Of a stretch of DNA of 64,000 nucleotides, positions 62,855 through 64,000 are shown one piece after another. Below the pieces are notes generated by a model. The model saw only the letters and a program-made list of their open reading frames with translations. It had not been told where the DNA came from and did no database searches. Source of the stretch: Paractinoplanes bogorensis (GTDB lineage: Bacteria > Actinomycetota > Actinomycetes > Mycobacteriales > Micromonosporaceae); the NCBI RefSeq assembly GCF_018829635.1, contig NZ_JAHKKG010000008.1:466645-530644 (forward strand), written 5' to 3'. Within the stretch, counting starts at the first letter, position 1. Each line of letters opens with the position of its first letter. A program made the position numbers and the translations under genes.

Positions 62855-63685
62855 ATGCGACTCCCTGCCTGGCTCGGCCAGCATCTGGCGGCGCTGCGCG
62901 CGCTGCTCGTCTTCACCGTCCTGCTCGGACTGGCCTATCCGCTGGCCTTCGTCGCGATCGGCCGGATCCCCGGCCTGTCCGGCCAAGCCGACGGCTCCCT
63001 GACCGCAGTGGGCAGCACCCTGATCGGCCAGTCCTTCACCGACGTGGACGGCAACCCCGTCCCGCGCTACTTCCAGAGCCGCCCGTCGGCCGCCGGCGAC
63101 GGCTACGACCCCACGTCGACCTCGGCCAGCAACCTGGGCCCGGAGAGCGTGGTCGACACCGCCGACTCGCCCAGCCTGCTCACCCAGGTGTGCGCCCGCA
63201 GCCTGGCCGTGGGCAAGCTCGAGGGCGTCGACGGCAGCCGCCCGTACTGCACCACCGACGGCGTGGGCGCGGTGCTCGCCGTCTTCCATCGTGACGGCCT
63301 GACCGGCCCGGTCACCCGGGTCGTGTCGGTCAACCAGACCGGCAATCCGTTCCTCACCACCTATCAGGGCGTCGTCGTCGAGCCGGCCCGCCCCGGCGAG
63401 GACTACCAGGCCCTCGGCGGCGTGATCACCCCGATCCGCGGCAACGCCCCCGCCCAGCCGGTGGTGCCCGCCGATGCGGTCACCGCGAGCGGCAGCGGCC
63501 TCGACCCGCACATCAGTCCCGCCTACGCCGACCTGCAGGCGCCCCGGATCGCCCGCGAGCGCGGCCTCACCGAGGACCAGGTGCGCCGGCTCATCGCGGA
63601 GCACACGACCGGGCGGACACTCGGCTTCCTCGGCGAGCCGGCCGTCAACGTGCTCGAATTGAACCTGGCCCTGGACGGCCGGTGA
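62855..63685 (+). CDS. kdpC: K+-transporting ATPase subunit KdpC
   Basis: 276 residues, longer than the about 190 of E. coli KdpC. One N-terminal membrane helix (about 14-34), then a soluble domain: GSTLIGQSFTD, RYFQSRPSAAG, SNLGPES, and late GSGLDPHISPAYADLQAPRIARERGL. An insertion of about 85 residues at 120-205 (GVGAVLAVFHRD... VVEPARPGEDYQ) is not in E. coli KdpC. Starts 1 nt after kdpB ends. Confidence 0.93.
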   Translation: MRLPAWLGQHLAALRALLVFTVLLGLAYPLAFVAIGRIPGLSGQADGSLTAVGSTLIGQSFTDVDGNPVPRYFQSRPSAAGDGYDPTSTSASNLGPESVVDTADSPSLLTQVCARSLAVGKLEGVDGSRPYCTTDGVGAVLAVFHRDGLTGPVTRVVSVNQTGNPFLTTYQGVVVEPARPGEDYQALGGVITPIRGNAPAQPVVPADAVTASGSGLDPHISPAYADLQAPRIARERGLTEDQVRRLIAEHTTGRTLGFLGEPAVNVLELNLALDGR

Positions 63686-64000
63686 CACCTGTGGACAGCG
63701 GCGCAAACTTGTCGTACCCGGCTGCTTTACTCGTCCCCTCCCAGAGCCGGGGTGGGGGCGGTCCGTGGCCCGGCTGGGGCGGCGTGGCGCTTCGGGTTTG
63801 AGCGCAACCATTTACGCAGGTCGCCGCAGTGGGGGTCGCGTTCTGGACGCGTCAGCGGCCAGCGGCCCCCGCTGCGGTCCCCGCTACTTGTAGAGAGTTT
63901 GATGTACGACCGCGGCCCGGCCAGGCTTGGTCGAGGTGATCGGTAGGGAACTCAGGCCCCCGCTGCCCACTCATATAGCGGAGTGTGGCTCTCTCCCGGC
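63686..64000. other. Intergenic region after kdpC with a long hairpin
   Basis: 315 nt without a convincing gene. CCGCAGTGGGGG (63824-63835) pairs with CCCCCGCTGCGG (63866-63877) with one G-T type mismatch and a 30-nt loop; it may help terminate kdp transcription, although no U-tract follows. The 3' part (TTGTAGAGAGTTTGATG, then TGATCGG) is AT-richer and could hold the promoter of a gene beyond the window. Nothing else recognised. Confidence 0.4.

Overview
The window is very GC-rich (about 70% or more by eye). Arg, Leu, Gly and Ala codons almost all end in G or C, GTG and TTG starts are common, and genes are packed with 1-4 nt stop/start overlaps. TetR, MarR, MerR, HxlR, LacI, DeoR and ArsR regulators are dense. 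There are CUT1 sugar transporters with lipoprotein binding proteins, a GH62 enzyme carrying a ricin-type module, and a kdp operon. All this fits a soil actinomycete, most likely Micromonosporaceae (Actinoplanes-like). The genus is an inference; no rRNA or other marker gene is present. No tRNA, rRNA, CRISPR array or complete insertion sequence was seen.

Layout. 1-5450: a partial hydrolase and three regulator/target modules (TetR/hydrolase, HxlR/enoyl-CoA hydratase, TetR/SDR-SDR-tautomerase). 5561-11858: a nucleoside-use operon (nucleoside hydrolase, lipoprotein, two permeases, ribokinase, LacI regulator); a 98 bp MITE-like element sits between the last two genes. 11873-19091: a plant-polysaccharide region with a second CUT1 transporter, a decayed Ser/Thr kinase, a secreted GH62 arabinofuranosidase and, divergent from it, an ECF sigma factor fused through membrane segments to an arabinofuranose-binding AbfB (CBM42-like) domain. 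19123-23036: hydrolase/TetR, a DsbA-like protein, and MFS/MerR.

23009-36872: amine and aromatic catabolism. A glutamine-synthetase-like ligase and a glutamine amidotransferase lie opposite a MarR regulator. Next to them is a nine-gene, tightly coupled operon: P450, 2Fe-2S reductase, a Rieske-type oxygenase homologue that has lost its cluster ligands, ADC-like decarboxylase, HpaE-, HpaD- and HpaG-like homoprotocatechuate enzymes, PuuC-like dehydrogenase and PuuD-like hydrolase. A divergent APC permease shares two operators with it. The set suggests uptake, gamma-glutamylation, oxidation and meta ring cleavage of an aromatic amine such as tyramine or dopamine; the substrate is inferred.

36869-46474: a DNA glycosylase, then a DeoR-controlled sugar or polyol operon (binding protein, ATPase, permease, two FGGY kinases, histidine phosphatase, D-2-hydroxyacid dehydrogenase). 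46475-53758: TetR, CE7 acetyl esterase, a decapitated NmrA-like gene abutting pnuC-nadR (NAD salvage), an SDR, and the scar of an arsenic-resistance operon in which only arsR and an ArsO-like flavoprotein are intact. 53852-56800: HxlR/hydrolase, an XRE regulator, and an SDR whose 3' end is tandemly triplicated. 56802-63685: potassium uptake (KimA-like permease divergent from a 27-residue membrane peptide and kdpFABC).

The strongest candidates for something new are the membrane sigma factor with a sugar-binding domain opposite GH62, the Rieske homologue without ligands inside a coupled amine/aromatic operon, the MITE that preserves both flanking genes, and the two tandem duplications of gene 3' ends that include the stop codon.
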